64,000 nt of DNA from Pseudomonas paraeruginosa PA7 (GTDB lineage Bacteria; Pseudomonadota; Gammaproteobacteria; Pseudomonadales; Pseudomonadaceae), in NCBI RefSeq assembly GCF_000017205.1, contig NC_009656.1, positions 2,484,001 to 2,548,000 of the forward strand, read 5' to 3'. A model generated the notes under the pieces. It was given only the letters and a program-made list of their open reading frames with translations, ran no database searches and was not told the origin of the DNA. Shown in pieces: positions 8,231 to 17,271 of the stretch (position 1 is its first letter; each line of letters starts with the position of its first letter). Made by a program: the position numbers and the translations under genes.

Positions 8231-8497
8231 GTGCAGGAAATCTATTCGGAAGAAGAAATGCGCAAGGCCCTGGGCCTTGTCGAAACACGGCCGAAAAAGG
8301 CCCGGGCGGAGGCCAGTCAGCCGGTCCGCTACACCATAGTCGAACTCAGCGTGCGCAAGGGCGGGGCGGGGTTGCCGCTGCGTTTCGAGCATCGCTCGCG
8401 TTCCATCAGCAAGGTCACCGCGCAGCTCGAGGCGGAGAAGGAAGCCAAGCGCCTGGGCTACCAGGTCTGGGCGTTGCTGGATATCCGGCAGATCTGA
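8231..8497 (+). CDS. Conserved hypothetical protein (88 aa)
   Basis: This is a soluble basic protein with no family I recognise. It has an acidic, helical N terminus and a C-terminal half that looks like alternating strand and helix, ending ALLDIRQI. The start is uncertain. GTG at 8231 has a moderate GGGTGA site, and a TTG at 8201 would add ten residues. It precedes the PhzF-family gene by 78 bases and may share a transcript with it. Confidence 0.65.
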   Translation: MQEIYSEEEMRKALGLVETRPKKARAEASQPVRYTIVELSVRKGGAGLPLRFEHRSRSISKVTAQLEAEKEAKRLGYQVWALLDIRQI

Positions 8498-8575
8498 GCG
8501 GGAGCCGGCGCGGCATTGTCCCGGTCGAGCTCTGGCTGCTAAGGTGCGCAGCCCATCGACACAGGAGTCCGGAAT

Positions 8576-9355
8576 ATGGAATTGACGATCTTCCAGGTTG
8601 ACGCCTTCGCCGAGGGGCCCTTCCAGGGCAATCCGGCGGCGGTCTGCCCGCTGGAGGCCTGGCTGGACGACGAGCGCCTGCAGGCTATCGCCGCAGAGAA
8701 CAATCTTTCGGAAACCGCCTATGTCGTCGGCCGCGACGGCGACTACCAGTTGCGCTGGTTCACCCCGCAGGTCGAAGTGGACCTGTGCGGCCATGCGACC
8801 CTGGCCACGGCCTGGGTGCTGATCCACAAGCTCGGCGACAGTTCCCCGGTGCTGCGCTTCGCCACCCGTAGCGGCGAGCTGCGCGTGCGCCGCGACGGCG
8901 AACGCCTGGCGATGGATTTCCCGGCCAGGCAGCCACAGCCCTGCGCGGCGCCGGCTGGATTGCTGGAGGCGCTGGGCATCGCCGAGGCCGAGGTACTGAA
9001 GACCGACGACTACCTGGTGGTGGTCGGCGACGAGGACGCGGTCGCCGCGCTGGCGCCCGACTTCGCCCGCCTGAAGGGCCTGCCCTGCCGTGGCGTGGCT
9101 GTCACCGCGCGAAGCCGGCGCTTCGATTTCGTCTCGCGCTGGTTCGGTCCCAACGTCGGCGTAAACGAGGACCCCGTCACCGGTTCCGCGCACACCTCGC
9201 TGGCGCCGTACTGGGCGCAGCGACTGGGCAAGACCCGACTGAGCGCCGAGCAGGGCGGGGCACGCAAGGGCCGCCTGGAGTGCGAGGTGCTCGGCGAGCG
9301 GGTGGTCATTTCCGGCACGGCGGCGCTGTACATGAGCGGCACGCTCTATCTCTGA
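8576..9355 (+). CDS. PhzF-family epimerase/isomerase
   Basis: This 259-residue protein is of the PhzF type (diaminopimelate epimerase-like double barrel). The family start is seen as FQVDAFAEGPFQGNPAAVC. The conserved Glu that acts as base or acid lies in NNLSETAYVV (about residue 46). The second half carries NEDPVTGSAHTSLAPYW (about 197-213), typical of the family. It is not in a phenazine operon, so its substrate is unknown. An AGGAG site precedes the ATG, and a Nudix gene follows 16 bases after the stop. Confidence 0.9.
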   Translation: MELTIFQVDAFAEGPFQGNPAAVCPLEAWLDDERLQAIAAENNLSETAYVVGRDGDYQLRWFTPQVEVDLCGHATLATAWVLIHKLGDSSPVLRFATRSGELRVRRDGERLAMDFPARQPQPCAAPAGLLEALGIAEAEVLKTDDYLVVVGDEDAVAALAPDFARLKGLPCRGVAVTARSRRFDFVSRWFGPNVGVNEDPVTGSAHTSLAPYWAQRLGKTRLSAEQGGARKGRLECEVLGERVVISGTAALYMSGTLYL

Positions 9356-9371
9356 CCCCGGGAGCGTGGTG

Positions 9372-9782
9372 ATGGCGACACCGCAAGTTGGCGTGGGCGT
9401 CCTGATCATGCGCGGCGGCCGGGTCCTGCTCGGACGCCGCAAGGGCAGCCATGGCGCGGGTAGCTGGTCGGCGCCGGGCGGGCACCTGGAGTTCGGCGAG
9501 ACGCCGGAGGACTGCGCGCGACGCGAGGCCCTGGAAGAAACCGGCCTGGCGCTGAGCGATCTGCGCCATGGTCCGTTCAGCAACGATCTGTTCGAAGGCC
9601 GTCACTACCTCACCGTGTTCATCCTCGCCGCCTGCGCGGAAGACGCGCAGGCGCAGGTCATGGAACCGGACAAGTGCGAGGGCTGGGCCTGGTTCGACTG
9701 GGACGATCTGCCACAACCGCTGTTCGCGCCGCTGGCGAGCCTGCGCCAGCGAGGCTACTCGCCCTTCGCTGCGGGGCGCTGA
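9372..9782 (+). CDS. Nudix hydrolase
   Basis: This 136-residue protein has a perfect Nudix box: GHLEFGETPEDCAR followed by REALEETGL (about residues 37-59), with all metal-binding Glu residues present. Such enzymes hydrolyse nucleoside diphosphates linked to another moiety, using Mg2+. A housekeeping or pyrimidine-triphosphate role is possible but cannot be set from sequence. The ATG at 9372 is best supported by GGGAG eight bases upstream. It is probably cotranscribed with the PhzF-like gene. Confidence 0.92.
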   Translation: MATPQVGVGVLIMRGGRVLLGRRKGSHGAGSWSAPGGHLEFGETPEDCARREALEETGLALSDLRHGPFSNDLFEGRHYLTVFILAACAEDAQAQVMEPDKCEGWAWFDWDDLPQPLFAPLASLRQRGYSPFAAGR

Positions 9783-9791
9783 ACGGCGGGC

Positions 9792-9826
9792 AAAAAAAAT
9801 CCCGACCGCGGGGGAGCTGGTCGGGA
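9792..9826 (-). terminator. Minus-strand terminator-like hairpin with C-rich loop
   Basis: TCCCGACC (9800-9807) pairs with GGTCGGGA (9819-9826). The plus-strand loop is GCGGGGGAGCT, so the minus-strand RNA shows a CUCCCCC loop followed by a U-run. No minus-strand gene to the right explains it. Confidence 0.5.
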
Positions 9827-10060
9827 AATACCCTTGGGGTTCGCACACACCCTGAGCATAGGCCAGTGCGCAACGGCGGCAAGAGGAGCCTGTTCGAACT
9901 GCTAGGCCGCCGCGCCGTCGGCCTGGGCGCGAGTCGCTCGACGAAGGGGATGCCGTGCTGGCCGGCCCGGGAAAGGCCATGTCGAGGGCGGCCTCGGCGA
10001 GCATTGCACAACTGCAATGTTCGCCGGTTACCATCAGGCTTTCCCTCCCGAGGTGCGCCC

Positions 10061-10156
10061 ATGAACGTCCATCATCTCGAACTCGCCAGGGCCCTGCTGG
10101 TGTTCTCCCTGGCCGTCGCCAGCCTGGTGGTCGGGCTCATGCCGATGGAGTTCTGA
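10061..10156 (+). CDS. Small single-helix membrane peptide (31 aa)
   Basis: This 31-codon frame has a good GAGG site seven bases before its ATG and encodes one hydrophobic helix (about residues 10-27). It falls in otherwise empty sequence between the Nudix and DyP genes. Small single-pass peptides like this are common and often unannotated. Its role is unknown. Confidence 0.5.
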   Translation: MNVHHLELARALLVFSLAVASLVVGLMPMEF

Positions 10157-10346
10157 GCGCCACAGGCTCCATCTTCCGGGCTTTCCCGGTCTTCGAGTGG
10201 TTTCCGGCGTTGCGCCGGTTTAGGATGCGCGGGTATTCGGCGCCGCTTCGCTTGTCCGGCGCCGGAACTGAGCATTGCTCGAACCAGAACGAGATCGAAG
10301 GTGCGTCGTCACGGCGACGCCCGGCCTGATGATAGATGGAGGCAAC

Positions 10347-11228
10347 ATGAGCGCGGCTCAGCAAGGCATTCTCACCCCGATTCCGGTGGTGGGTCGCTAC
10401 CTGTTTTTCAGCATTTCCCAACCCGAGCTGGTGGCCGCGACCCTGGCCCGTCTGGCCGAGGCCACCGACGGTTTCCAGCTGGTGGTGGGTATCGGTCATT
10501 CGCTGATGCTCAGCCTCGGCAAGCGCGTCGAGGGCATGAAGGACTACCCGATCGTTCCCGTCGCCGGCCTCGATCTGCCGTCCACGCCGTCGGCGCTGTG
10601 GTGCTGGCTGCGCGGCGAGGACCGCGGCGAGGTAACGTTGCGTTCGCACGCGCTGGAGCGCCTGCTGGCGCCGGCCTTCGAGCGGACCGCCGCGGTGGAT
10701 GCATTCCTCTATGGCGAGGACCGCGATCTCTCCGGCTACAAGGATGGCACCGAGAATCCCAAGGGTGATGCGGCGCTCGAGGCCGCGCTGGTCGCGGGGC
10801 GCGGCGCCGGCCTGGATGGCGGCAGCTTCGTCGCCGTCCAGCAGTGGCTGCATGACTTCGACCGGATGCAGGCGATTCCCGGCGCGGAGATGGACAACAT
10901 CATCGGCCGTCGCAAGTCCGACGACGAAGAGCTGGAAGACGCGCCGGCCTATGCCCACGTCAAGCGCACCGAGCAGGAAAGCTTCGAGCCCGCCGCCTTC
11001 CTCCTGCGTCGTGGCGCGCCCTGGTCCGACGCGAACCGCGCGGGCCTGTTGTTCGCCGCCTTCGGCCACTCGTTCGAAGCCTTCGAGGTCCAGTGGCTGC
11101 GGATGGTCGGCGTGGAAGACGGGGTGCTCGATGGCCTGTTCCGCTTCACCCGGCCGATCAGTGGCAGCTACTTCTGGTGTCCGCCGATGGCCGGCGGCCG
11201 CCTCGACCTTTCCGCGCTGGGACTCTGA
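10347..11228 (+). CDS. Dyp-type heme peroxidase (YfeX-like)
   Basis: This 293-residue protein is of the dye-decolourising peroxidase family. The GxxDG motif (GYKDGTENPKGD, about residue 130) gives the distal Asp. The proximal heme His is expected in the AYAHVKRTEQ region (about residue 203), and an Arg lies in the expected distal area. There is no Tat or Sec signal, so it is cytoplasmic like YfeX. The start at 10347 has a GGAGG site. No encapsulin gene is nearby. Confidence 0.9.
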   Translation: MSAAQQGILTPIPVVGRYLFFSISQPELVAATLARLAEATDGFQLVVGIGHSLMLSLGKRVEGMKDYPIVPVAGLDLPSTPSALWCWLRGEDRGEVTLRSHALERLLAPAFERTAAVDAFLYGEDRDLSGYKDGTENPKGDAALEAALVAGRGAGLDGGSFVAVQQWLHDFDRMQAIPGAEMDNIIGRRKSDDEELEDAPAYAHVKRTEQESFEPAAFLLRRGAPWSDANRAGLLFAAFGHSFEAFEVQWLRMVGVEDGVLDGLFRFTRPISGSYFWCPPMAGGRLDLSALGL

Positions 11229-11277
11229 GTCCGTGGAGGCGGCCCGGTGCGGGCCGCCTCCGCTTCCCTCGCGTCGG

Positions 11278-11970
11278 TCAGGCGCTGGCCAGCGCCGCTT
11301 CGTCGATCAACGCCGCCACTTCCTTCGGCCGCGACGCCAGCGAGGCATGGCTGGCGTCGAGGGTGATGATCTTCTTCGGCGCGATCCGGGCCGCCATCCG
11401 TTCCTGGTTGGCCGGCGCGATCATGCGGTCGGCGCTGGAGACCTGGTACCAGGACGGCTTGTTCTTCCACGCCGGGGTGCCGATGGTATCGCCGAAGGTG
11501 CTGGCCAGCGGCGCCTTCTGGGTGACGCCCATGACCAGCCCCTCGTCGGCGTCGAGGTCCTGGCAGAAACTTTCGTGGAACTTGTCGGCCTTCACCCAGA
11601 GGTAGCCGTCGCTGTCCGGCTCCAGGTTCGGCGCGGCCTGGGGCAGGTGCTCCTGGGTAATCGCGCCGGGGCTTTCGCCGCTGTCGGGAGCGAAGGCGGC
11701 GATGTAGACCAGACCGACCACGTTCGGCTGGTTGCCGGCCTCGGTGATCACCGCGCCGCCATAGGAATGGCCGACCAGCAGGACCGGACCGTCCTGCTGC
11801 GCGATCATCTTGCGCGTGCGCTCGGCATCGTCGGCCAGGGAAGTCAGGGGCAGTTCCACGGCATGCAGCCTGTGGTGGCCGAGGCGCTTGAGCTCGAGGA
11901 TGACCTTGCTCCAGTGGGCGGCGCCGCCCCAGAAACCGTGGACCAGGATGATCGTAGGCAGGTTGCTCAT
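11278..11970 (-). CDS. Alpha/beta-hydrolase (EstC/salicylate-esterase-like)
   Basis: This 230-residue soluble enzyme has the oxyanion start IILVHGFWGG near residue 8, the nucleophile elbow GHSYGG near residue 70, an Asp near SADRMIAP and the catalytic His in DASHASL near 211. It resembles the EstC/methylesterase branch, including plant salicylate methylesterases. No signal peptide is seen. The physiological ester is unknown. It converges with the DyP gene. Confidence 0.88.
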   Translation of the reverse strand: MSNLPTIILVHGFWGGAAHWSKVILELKRLGHHRLHAVELPLTSLADDAERTRKMIAQQDGPVLLVGHSYGGAVITEAGNQPNVVGLVYIAAFAPDSGESPGAITQEHLPQAAPNLEPDSDGYLWVKADKFHESFCQDLDADEGLVMGVTQKAPLASTFGDTIGTPAWKNKPSWYQVSSADRMIAPANQERMAARIAPKKIITLDASHASLASRPKEVAALIDEAALASA

Positions 11971-12303
11971 CGTAGTGCTCCCGTATGGGTGAGGATGGCT
12001 TGCCATGGGTCATGGCACGAAGAGCATACGGGGCGGGAAGGCATGCGCGATAGCGGGGGAACGATGGCGTTCGTCGAAAAAGCACAACTGCGCGTTCCGG
12101 TAGGAGACGACCTGCCGGTGTAGCGCTATGTTGCAGGTCCGGACCCGGCCGATCGGGTTGTCGCGACGGGCATGGAGGGGTGATCGGTCGGTCGGGTTCG
12201 CGTCTTTTCCAGGTGCATGAATCTGAAAAAATCTTGCTTCTTGCCATCCAGAAGGAGCGCGGCGGGTAGATTTGCCTCCGAATCCTTCACCTTCTACCCG
12301 ATC

Positions 12304-12516
12304 ATGGAAAAAGCTCTGAAACTGGCGTCATGCCTCTACGGTCTGCTGATCGTGCTCAGTCTGCTGATGGTCGCCTTCCTCAGCCAGTTTCCGTTCCTGC
12401 TCAGTTCGGGGGTGGAAAACCTCTCGATGTCGATCCTGCCGCTGCTGATCCCGCTGATGGTCGGGCTGGTGGTCTGCGAGGCAGTGCGGGCGGTGGTGCC
12501 GAAGAAGCGCAGCTAG
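12304..12516 (+). CDS. Small two-helix membrane protein (70 aa)
   Basis: The frame encodes two hydrophobic helices (about 7-30 and 42-62) and a basic tail ending in KKRS. The start is unsure: ATG 12304 has no clear ribosome site, while ATG 12217 has AGGTG close by and would add a 29-residue basic extension. It is similar in size and layout to the membrane protein at 12987. Its function is unknown. Confidence 0.6.
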   Translation: MEKALKLASCLYGLLIVLSLLMVAFLSQFPFLLSSGVENLSMSILPLLIPLMVGLVVCEAVRAVVPKKRS

Positions 12517-12526
12517 CCGGTCGGCT

Positions 12527-12715
12527 TCAGCGCCCGCGGATGCGCTGGCGGCGCAACTGGTACTGCTCGTAGGGCAGGCCCTGGCGGTTCAGCTCCTCCA
12601 ACTGGCGTTCGCTGGCGCTGCGGGAAAACGATTCCTCGACCAGCGAATTCGGAGCGGAGGGTTGTGCGCAGGCGCTGAGCAGCAGCACACCCAGGAACAG
12701 GGCGAGGCGTGGCAT
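12527..12715 (-). CDS. Small lipoprotein (62 aa)
   Basis: The signal peptide ends in a clear lipobox, LLLSAC, at residues 11-16. A short helical domain rich in Glu, Arg and Gln follows. The GGAGG site six bases before the ATG is strong. It converges with the two-helix membrane protein, ending ten bases away. Outer-membrane sorting is likely because no Asp follows the Cys. Its function is unknown. Confidence 0.75.
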   Translation of the reverse strand: MPRLALFLGVLLLSACAQPSAPNSLVEESFSRSASERQLEELNRQGLPYEQYQLRRQRIRGR

Positions 12716-12745
12716 GCGACCTCCATGCGCGACGAAGAGGGGTGG

Positions 12746-12788
12746 AAAAAAAGGCCATTACCAAGCGGGGGGAGGGTTGGTAATGGCC
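12746..12788 (-). terminator. Minus-strand terminator-like hairpin with C-rich loop
   Basis: A perfect 12-bp stem (12753-12764 with 12777-12788) encloses a G-rich plus-strand loop, GCGGGGGGAGGG. The A7 run at its left gives a U-run on the minus strand. It stands 38 bases upstream of the minus-strand lipoprotein start, so it could be a leader attenuator or the end of a small RNA. Confidence 0.55.
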
Positions 12789-12986
12789 TGTACAAGGGAC
12801 ATTTGCCAGGCCTTGGGGATCTGGCGAAAGAGACGATATCAAGCGCCAATTTGATTAGCCAGCTAACAGAATGGAATGAAGTTTTGCTACTGGCGTAACA
12901 ATTCTGTCCGAATCGTCATTCGTGCGTCACCGCCGGGACAGAGCGGTTTCGGCAGACTGCGGGGGAATCGTCGAAGGAGGTCCGCC

Positions 12987-13196
12987 GTGGACGATACGCT
13001 CAGGTTCGCCTCGCGCTTGTGCAAGCTCATCGTGGTCGCCAGCTTCCTGCTGGTGGCGATCGCCAGCCTCTGCCTGTGGTGGACGGGACAGGCCTACGAG
13101 TATGCGGCGCTGGCGTTTTTCCCGTTTGCCGTGCCGATGCTGTTGCTGATCATGGTCTGCGACCTGCTGGCGGCCCTGGGCGGCAGGCACCGCTGA
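12987..13196 (+). CDS. Small two-helix membrane protein (69 aa)
   Basis: The gene starts at a GTG with a strong AAGGAGG site. It encodes two hydrophobic helices (about 14-32 and 40-62) and a short basic C terminus. It is laid out like the protein at 12304. No family is recognised. Confidence 0.7.
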   Translation: MDDTLRFASRLCKLIVVASFLLVAIASLCLWWTGQAYEYAALAFFPFAVPMLLLIMVCDLLAALGGRHR

Positions 13197-13307
13197 GCGG
13201 CCGGGCTGGCTAGCGCTTTCAGCTAGGCGGATGTCGACTCCAGACAACCGGCACACTGCACATGGCCCTATGGTGGGGCATTCATCCACTGCCTCCCCGG
13301 AGCGACC

Positions 13308-13652
13308 ATGTCAGATTTCATCACCGTACTGCGCGATACCTGTCCCGTACCCGTGCTGGATGCCACCAGGTGGAAGCGGATCGGCGGCGATCCGCATACC
13401 GTCAACCTCAACGCATACGCCTCGGCGGACGGCAGCAAGCTGATGGGCACCTGGATTTGTACGCCGGGCAAATGGGAGGTGAACTACGAACGCTGGGAGT
13501 TCTGCCACTTCCTCGACGGCTACTGCATCATCACCCCGGAAGGCGAGCAGCCGGTGCACCTCAGGGCGGGCGACGTGTTCGTCATCGAACCGGGCCTGCG
13601 TGGCACCTGGGAGGTGGTGGAGACGGTGCGCAAGTACTTCGTCTTCGCCTGA
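13308..13652 (+). CDS. Cupin-domain protein
   Basis: This 114-residue protein is a single small cupin of the Cupin_3 (DUF861) type. The first conserved motif lies around WEVNYERWEFCHFLDGYCII (53-72) and the second around LRAGDVFVIEPGLRGTWEV (85-103). The family's metal-binding His and Glu are partly replaced, so activity is uncertain. Members often bind small organic acids or amines. It stands alone between small membrane-protein genes. Confidence 0.85.
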   Translation: MSDFITVLRDTCPVPVLDATRWKRIGGDPHTVNLNAYASADGSKLMGTWICTPGKWEVNYERWEFCHFLDGYCIITPEGEQPVHLRAGDVFVIEPGLRGTWEVVETVRKYFVFA

Positions 13653-13676
13653 CGCCAAGCGCCGGCCCGGAGCGCC

Positions 13677-14039
13677 TCAGTCCTGGTGGACGATGCGGCG
13701 GATGGTGCCGCCGCAGGACTGGTAGCAGCTGCGGTACTCGTCCTGGCAATCGTCGCCGAAGTCGAAGTTGCGTTGCGGGTAGGGGCAGGATTTGCGCTTT
13801 TTCTTGTCGCTGTTCTGCATGCAGTAGTTGTAGGCGCTGGTCTGCGCCTGGTAGAGCGCCTCGTCCTGGCGCTGCTGGAGCTTGGCCAGGGTCTTGCACT
13901 GGCGTTTCTCCGCGTTGCACTGGCTGACGCAGTGCAGGCCGGCCTCGCTGGACGGCGGAATGTAGGAGTAGCTGACGCTGGGGCCGCAGCCGCCGAGCAG
14001 CAGGCCGAGGAGGAGGAGAAGGAATTTCCGGAACGGCAT
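13677..14039 (-). CDS. Cysteine-rich lipoprotein (120 aa)
   Basis: The signal peptide ends with the lipobox LLGGC (about residue 18). The mature part holds about nine Cys residues in paired patterns, such as HCVSQCNAEKRQC, suggesting several disulphides, with a Gln/Lys-rich helix between. The 14039 start has no good ribosome site; an upstream TTG at 14063 is an alternative. It is probably periplasmic-facing. Its function is unknown. Confidence 0.72.
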   Translation of the reverse strand: MPFRKFLLLLLGLLLGGCGPSVSYSYIPPSSEAGLHCVSQCNAEKRQCKTLAKLQQRQDEALYQAQTSAYNYCMQNSDKKKRKSCPYPQRNFDFGDDCQDEYRSCYQSCGGTIRRIVHQD

Positions 14040-14140
14040 TGCGCAATCGATAACCAGTAGCAAACGAGATCGGATGCTATCACCGGGTGGTCGGTCGCGT
14101 GGGCTGTCGCCGCATAAGGTTGAACTCGCGCACGAAACGC

Positions 14141-14176
14141 ATAAAAAAGAAAACCCCGGGCCAGAGGCCCGGGGTT
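14141..14176 (-). terminator. Terminator of oprQ
   Basis: An 11-bp GC-rich stem (14152-14162 with 14166-14176) with a three-base loop is followed on the minus strand by a U-rich run. It lies 23 bases past the porin stop codon. Confidence 0.85.
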
Positions 14177-14198
14177 CTCGCCGCGCTTGCGGGATCGA

Positions 14199-15476
14199 TC
14201 AGAACACGCTGAACGGATACTCGACGAAGGCGCGGATTTCGTTGCCGTCGTCGTTGTACGAGCGGGCATCGTTGGAAACGCGCAGGAACGAGCTGCGCAG
14301 ACGCAGGGTGAGGTCCTTGGCCGGACCGCTCTGCACCACGTACTGGACCTGGTTGAAGATCTCGCGCTCCTTGCCGTTGCTGGTCTCGGCGGTCTTGATG
14401 TTGTCGCCGCGCACGTAGGCTACGCGGTAGGTCAGGCCGGGCACGCCGTACTTGGCGAAGTCCAGGGCGTAGCTGACCTGCCAGGAGCGCTCGTCCTCGG
14501 CGTTGAAGTCCGACCAGTAGGAGTTGGCCAGCCAGATGGTGGTGCCGCCGTCGCCGATGCCGCCGGCGTTCTGGTACCAGCCGTAGTTGTAGCCGGTATC
14601 GCCGGTGTTGCGCTGGTGGGCGATCATGAAGGTGTGGGCGTCGATGGTGTAGGACGCCGCCAGGCTCCAGATCTTGTTGTCGCGGTTGCCGTTGAAGTTC
14701 TGGTCGGCGAAGTCGCTGTCCAGCTTGGTGCGGTAGCCGTTGAAGTCGAAGTTCAGCGACTGGTCGGCCTGCAGCGGGATGGTGTAGTTCAGGTTGATGT
14801 ACTGTTTCTTCAGTACGTCCTCGACGTCGGAAGCGTACAGCGAGGCGTTGAAGTGGTCGGTGAAGGCGTACTTGCCGCCGAACACGTTGATGCTCTTCAG
14901 GCCGCCGCTGTCGCGCCCTTCGGCGCTCTTGCGGGACTCCGCGGTGAAGCGACCGGCGTTCAGCTCCAGGCCCTCGATCTCCTTGGAAGTGATCAGGGTG
15001 CCGCTGTAGCTTTCCGGCAGCAGGCGCGAGTTGTCGTAGCTGAGGACCGGCAGGCTGGGCATCTGGTCACCGTACTTGAGCACGGTGTTGGAGATGCGGA
15101 ACTTCACCGCCGCGCCGCCCTTGGACAGGTCGTCCGCCGCGGAGCCGCTGTCGCCCTGCTTGAAGAAGTCGATGCCGGCCGCGCCGCTACGACCCTTGCC
15201 GCCGTCCAGGCGGACCGCGTACAGGCCGAACACGTCGACACCGACGCCCACCGTCCCCTGGGTGAAGCCGGAGGTGAAGGTGGCAGTGGCGGCCTGACCC
15301 CATTCGGCCTTGTCCTGCCGGCCGTGCTTGTAGTCACGGCTGATATAGCCATTGCGGAAGAACAGATCGAGGTGGCTGTCCTCGACAAACCCCTTTGCTG
15401 CTTCTTGGTCATTGGCCATCGCCTGGCTTGCCGTCGCGATGCCCAGTGCCAGCAGGCAAATCCTTTTCTTCAACAT
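14199..15476 (-). CDS. oprQ: OprD-family outer-membrane porin OprQ
   Basis: This 425-residue porin has a Sec signal peptide cleaved after SQAMA (about residue 21). The OprD-family start (GFVEDSHLDLFFRNGYISRDY) follows, then alternating beta-strands and a terminal Phe as expected for BAM-dependent insertion. The position fits PA2760, OprQ, a porin linked to fibronectin binding and to low-oxygen or low-iron growth. Its substrates are not clear from sequence. It has its own terminator and a long upstream region. Confidence 0.9.
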   Translation of the reverse strand: MLKKRICLLALGIATASQAMANDQEAAKGFVEDSHLDLFFRNGYISRDYKHGRQDKAEWGQAATATFTSGFTQGTVGVGVDVFGLYAVRLDGGKGRSGAAGIDFFKQGDSGSAADDLSKGGAAVKFRISNTVLKYGDQMPSLPVLSYDNSRLLPESYSGTLITSKEIEGLELNAGRFTAESRKSAEGRDSGGLKSINVFGGKYAFTDHFNASLYASDVEDVLKKQYINLNYTIPLQADQSLNFDFNGYRTKLDSDFADQNFNGNRDNKIWSLAASYTIDAHTFMIAHQRNTGDTGYNYGWYQNAGGIGDGGTTIWLANSYWSDFNAEDERSWQVSYALDFAKYGVPGLTYRVAYVRGDNIKTAETSNGKEREIFNQVQYVVQSGPAKDLTLRLRSSFLRVSNDARSYNDDGNEIRAFVEYPFSVF

Positions 15477-15840
15477 CTTATTGTTCCTGGTTGTTGGCTT
15501 GATGTGCGCTGAATTTTCAGGAAGCGCAAGGTTCGAAGTGCACGGGAGTCATTTGTCCCATTTACCGTGCGTGGCGGTTCTGGTTTCTTGTTTCTCCCGT
15601 TGGCGGCGCAACAATACCAGAACATTGTTCGAACCAAGAAAGCTTCGAGTCATTTGCTAATAACCAAAGTGCAATGAAATACCGGCTGATAGGCTCTGAA
15701 TCGGGGTTTGCCGGATCGCTTCGTCATGTTCCCGCAATATCAACCTTATCGATAAGTACCATGCCTCGAAGTCGCTGCAGTTCTCGCTTTTGCCGGTGAT
15801 ACCGTCGAATCGTGAACGGATCGACAAAGAGGAACATGGC
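15477..15840. promoter_or_regulatory. Divergent control region between oprQ and a lipoprotein gene
   Basis: The 364 bases carry no gene I can support. Two short palindromes stand out: GAACATTGTTC at 15620-15630 on the oprQ side, and CTTATCGATAAG at 15745-15756 on the lipoprotein side. Local AT-richness between 15620 and 15770 fits promoters. No known operator consensus is matched with confidence. Confidence 0.45.
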
Positions 15841-16161
15841 ATGAAACTCCTCATCGCAGTATTCGCGGCCCTGGCGCTGAGCGCCTGCGCGACGCCGCAA
15901 CAACCCGGAAGCGAGGCCGCGGCGCTGTCCGCCCATAGCGCAAAGGCGCCGCAGGAATACGCCGCCTGCGTGTTGCCCAAGTGGCAGCGCCAGGCGCCCG
16001 GCGTGACGCTGGTGGAGGAGGGTGGCGGCTATCGCCTGGCCGATGCCGGCCAGTGGCTGGAAGTGCGGCCGGCGGAGCGGGGCAGCCTGGTCAGGGTCCA
16101 CGACCGGCAGGCCTGGGTGACCCGTGGCGCCTTCATCGATGCGGCCAGGAGTTGCTCCTGA
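15841..16161 (+). CDS. Lipoprotein (106 aa)
   Basis: The signal peptide ends with the lipobox LSAC (residues 13-16). The mature domain has two further Cys residues (near 40 and 105) that could form a disulphide. GAGGAA precedes the ATG. It is the divergent neighbour of oprQ. No function is recognised. Confidence 0.75.
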   Translation: MKLLIAVFAALALSACATPQQPGSEAAALSAHSAKAPQEYAACVLPKWQRQAPGVTLVEEGGGYRLADAGQWLEVRPAERGSLVRVHDRQAWVTRGAFIDAARSCS

Positions 16162-16180
16162 AGCGCACGGGCGGATGAAA

Positions 16181-16219
16181 AGAGCTCCGGCCCCCCTAGC
16201 ATGAAGTGTCCGGAGCTCT
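16181..16219. terminator. Candidate hairpin after the lipoprotein gene
   Basis: AGAGCTCCGG (16181-16190) pairs perfectly with 16210-16219 across a 19-base loop. There is no T-run, so termination is uncertain. Confidence 0.35.
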
Positions 16220-16372
16220 ACGGCCGCAAACGGAGGATGGCCGCGACTCGATCATCGGCCTCGGCGCCCGCCCGCGCTTGACCGAGATCAAGCCAGGGGC
16301 GCCCGCGCAGTGGTCTGTTCGGCGATTCGCGAGCTTCTTCTCGTTTTTTCTGTGACGAGGTTGCGTTTCGCC

Positions 16373-17260
16373 TCATGCGGGGCGGGTGGCGAGCATTCCC
16401 ACCAATTCCAGGGCGGCCTTCCGCAATGGCTGGTTCTTCAACCAGATGGCGTGGACCGGCAGCTTCAGCTCGTTCTTGGTATTCCTGAAATCCAGCCGGA
16501 CCAGCCTTCCCTCCGCGAGCAAGGGCGCGACCCGGGACAACGGGAAGTTGCCCCAGCCGATCCCGGCCTCGACCATTTCCAGCGCCGTGGCCAGGCTGTC
16601 GGTACGCCAGCAGGTGGCGGAGATCAGCGGGCGGGTGTCGGCCAGCGGCAGGTCGCAGCTGGCCACCAGGATCTGCCGGAGGTTCACCAGTTCCTCCAGG
16701 TACAACGCACGGTCCGGTCTCTGCAGGGCCGGGTGGCGTGGCGAGATGGTCGCCACCAGTGACTCCGCGCCGACGTACTGGAAGCGCTCCTGCGGGTTCA
16801 CGCTGACCCCGGCGAACGCCAGGCACAGGCTGACGCGGCCGGCATGGAGGAGCGCCAGGACATCGTCCCGGGGCGCGTTGAGCACCTCGATGTCGAGCAA
16901 CGGATAGCGCTCCGCCAGGGTGCGGATGGCGCCGAACAGCCGGTCGGTGGCGATGTCCGGCACCACGCCGAGCGACAGGCGGCTTTCCAGTCCCTGCGAG
17001 AGTTCCACCGCATGCACCTGCAACTGGGTGAGTTGCTCGGCGATCTTCCGCGCCTGTGGCGCCAGCGCCTGGGCCAGCGGCGTGGGGCGGACCTCGCGAT
17101 GGGTGCGCTCGAAGAGGGCGAAGCCCAACTCGGCCTCCAGGTTGGCGATGCCCATGCTCACCGCCGAGGGCACCTTGCCCAGGGCGCGGGCGGCGGCGGA
17201 AAAGGAGCCGCGCTCGAGCACGGCGAGAAAGAGTTGGATGGTATCGCTGGAAAAGTTCAT
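16373..17260 (-). CDS. LysR-type transcriptional regulator
   Basis: This 295-residue regulator has an N-terminal winged helix-turn-helix (about 1-60, including GSFSAAARALGKVPSAVSMGIANLE) and a C-terminal periplasmic-binding-like effector domain. It is divergent from a PACE-family efflux gene. In Acinetobacter the LysR regulator AceR activates the PACE pump AceI from a similar arrangement, so it probably controls its neighbour. Two dyad sites lie in the intergenic space. Confidence 0.9.
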   Translation of the reverse strand: MNFSSDTIQLFLAVLERGSFSAAARALGKVPSAVSMGIANLEAELGFALFERTHREVRPTPLAQALAPQARKIAEQLTQLQVHAVELSQGLESRLSLGVVPDIATDRLFGAIRTLAERYPLLDIEVLNAPRDDVLALLHAGRVSLCLAFAGVSVNPQERFQYVGAESLVATISPRHPALQRPDRALYLEELVNLRQILVASCDLPLADTRPLISATCWRTDSLATALEMVEAGIGWGNFPLSRVAPLLAEGRLVRLDFRNTKNELKLPVHAIWLKNQPLRKAALELVGMLATRPA

Positions 17261-17271
17261 GGCAGCTCTCC

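Noticed and set aside
14187..15512. A long plus-strand frame opposite oprQ
   Set aside because: It is a shadow; the minus strand encodes a complete porin with signal peptide and terminal Phe.
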